Source: Streptomyces sp. V4I8
GTDB lineage: Bacteria; Actinomycetota; Actinomycetes; Streptomycetales; Streptomycetaceae
Length of the DNA: 64,000 nucleotides
Reading direction: 5' to 3'
Assembly (NCBI RefSeq): GCF_041261225.1
Contig: NZ_JBGCCN010000002.1
Location: forward strand, 62,001 to 126,000
The notes under the pieces were generated by a model. It ran no database searches. It was not told the DNA's origin and saw only the letters and a list, made by a program, of their open reading frames with translations. The position numbers were made by a program, and so were the translations under genes. Each line of letters begins with the position of its first letter. The first letter of the stretch is position 1. Positions 63,033-64,000 of this stretch are shown here, piece by piece.

Positions 63033-64000
63033 ATGTACTCCCTGACCGCCGGCTACCGCATCCCCGCCCTGCAGCGCGGACTCAGCCGTACCGAGAATCT
63101 GCTGACGAAGGCGAACGCCGGGGTCGGGAGCGCCGTGTTGATGTCGGCGATGCTCACCCCACCGCCCGTGTGGACGTTCGGCGCGGTGGGCGCGGCCGCG
63201 GTGCTGCTCAACGTGGCGCCGGGACCGCGCTCGATCGCCCGTTGGGCGACGGTGGGTGTCCGGCATCTGCGCGAGCGCAGCGTGCCGGACACGATGACCG
63301 CCAACCCGGGCGCGACCGCAACATGGGCGCTGTACCCGGAGCACGGCACCATGCAGGACCCGCAGCGCCGGGCCGCGTTCCACGGCACCTTCGCCAACGC
63401 CCTCACGTTCGCCGGGGGACAGGCCCGCAACGCGGGTGTCCAGGTACACGTCATCCACCACAGCGCGGTCCGCGACTACACCGACCACACCCAGACGATC
63501 TCCGTCCACGTCCCCAAAGGCCTGGTCGCCCGCCCGTCCCGGGTCCTCGACAGCCTGCAAGGCGAGTTCGCCGGCCTCGGTGCGCTGGTCCCGGTGGATC
63601 CGGAGCCGCTCCCCGCGGTGACCGAGCGGGGCTCGGGCTGGGTGGGCCTGGACGACGGCCGATACGCCGCGACCGCACGAATCACCACGTGGCCTAAAGA
63701 GACCGACGGCGACCTCATGCCGAAACTCCTGCTCGGTCCCGGCACGGACCGCTCCCTCGCCGTGCTGTACCGGCCTCTGCCGGAAGGCCAGTCCCGCCGG
63801 GCGGCGAAGTGGCAGGATGCCGCGGCCGAAGCCTTCGTTGCCGACAAGGTCAAGAAGGACGCCAACGAAATCGCGAGCGGAACGACGCACGGCGCGCTGG
63901 TCCAGGGCGCGACCCTCGTCGACGTCGACGCCTACCTGACGGTGTGGGGCGACGGTCCTGAGGCCGTCACCGACGCGCGCTGGCAGGCATCCCTCGCGGC
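63033..64000 (+). CDS. SCO6880-like T4SS/EccE-type membrane protein, cut by the window end
   Basis: At least 322 residues, open to the last base. SD CAGGAGG precedes the ATG. N-terminal phrase MYSLTAGYRIPALQRGLSRT, two membrane helices at about 32-70 (SAVLMSAMLTPPPVWTFGAV, GAAAVLLNVAP), then a soluble domain with VHVIHHSAVRDYTDHTQTIS and SSWVG-like beta phrases (GSGWVGLDDGRYAATARITT). This order fits SCO6880-family proteins between VirB6- and VirB4-like genes in Streptomyces islands. The rest, and any VirB4 ATPase, lies outside the window. Confidence 0.6.
   Translation, partial: MYSLTAGYRIPALQRGLSRTENLLTKANAGVGSAVLMSAMLTPPPVWTFGAVGAAAVLLNVAPGPRSIARWATVGVRHLRERSVPDTMTANPGATATWALYPEHGTMQDPQRRAAFHGTFANALTFAGGQARNAGVQVHVIHHSAVRDYTDHTQTISVHVPKGLVARPSRVLDSLQGEFAGLGALVPVDPEPLPAVTERGSGWVGLDDGRYAATARITTWPKETDGDLMPKLLLGPGTDRSLAVLYRPLPEGQSRRAAKWQDAAAEAFVADKVKKDANEIASGTTHGALVQGATLVDVDAYLTVWGDGPEAVTDARWQASLA

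Noticed and set aside
62267..63697. 476-aa plus-strand frame across the VirB6-like gene end and the next gene
   Set aside because: It is out of frame with the VirB6-like gene and with the SCO6880-like gene, both of which have SD sites and membrane segments.

Overview
The window is GC-rich actinobacterial DNA, almost certainly Streptomyces. Support comes from the codon bias, the actinobacterial IS families, a TraB/FtsK-type conjugation gene and spread (Spd)-like membrane protein genes. It looks like part of a plasmid or integrative conjugative element: it carries a ParA operon, candidate replication genes and a transfer module, with a large block of insertion-sequence (IS) debris at one side. 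No rRNA, tRNA or CRISPR array was seen.

Region 1 (1-12.6 kb) is a graveyard of nested mobile elements. An IS3-family element abuts two partial IS701-like transposases. Next is an IS6-family element interrupted by an IS110-family element, which is itself interrupted by an IS66-like element and by a group II intron. A second group II intron sits at the broken end of the IS6 element, and a truncated IS256-family transposase follows. A simpler copy of the same IS6::IS110 composite lies in opposite orientation at 45.9-48.1 kb, so most of the insertion points can be read to the base.

Region 2 (12.6-29.7 kb) holds two very large secreted Gln/Ser/Pro-rich protein genes on the minus strand. One (12684-17846) has an N-terminal run of beta-repeats and is broken by an ISAzo13-family insertion plus a one-base frameshift. 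The other (22106-26950, 1614 aa) is intact and has a signal sequence followed by a domain resembling R-S-E mono-ADP-ribosyltransferases. They share a near-identical C-terminal tail motif, and a similar Gln-rich fragment lies at the window's left edge. Between them is a WD40-repeat pseudogene split by an IS21-family element. A putative SGNH-fold lipoprotein gene follows.

Region 3 (29.7-36.1 kb) is a second IS-rich stretch: an IS1380 relic split by ISAs1, an IS1182 relic with a hexanucleotide expansion, a Mu/TniA-type integrase fragment and an intact IS6 element. It also holds one secreted protein gene with a possible papain-like fold.

Region 4 (36.1-54.7 kb) is the maintenance part: a ParA-like ATPase and a partner, an IS630 element with an unrelated passenger gene between its ends, a Fic-domain gene, a chain of perfect hairpins before a large winged-helix/zinc-ribbon protein, a truncated gene carrying the second IS6::IS110 composite, and a minus-strand pair encoding a winged-helix protein and a DciA/DUF721-like protein. 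A 1.1-kb palindrome-rich gap, a RibD-C reductase, a large XRE regulator with a strong operator candidate and a small GntR regulator follow.

Region 5 (54.7-64 kb) is a plus-strand transfer module: small plasmid proteins, an Spd-like membrane protein, four GACCCGGC boxes resembling TraB recognition sequences, a TraB/FtsK-like translocase, a lytic transglycosylase-NlpC/P60 wall hydrolase, and three membrane proteins resembling actinobacterial type IV secretion (VirB2/VirB6/SCO6880-like) components. The last gene runs off the window. TraB-type double-strand transfer parts next to T4SS-like parts is the most interesting functional combination seen here.
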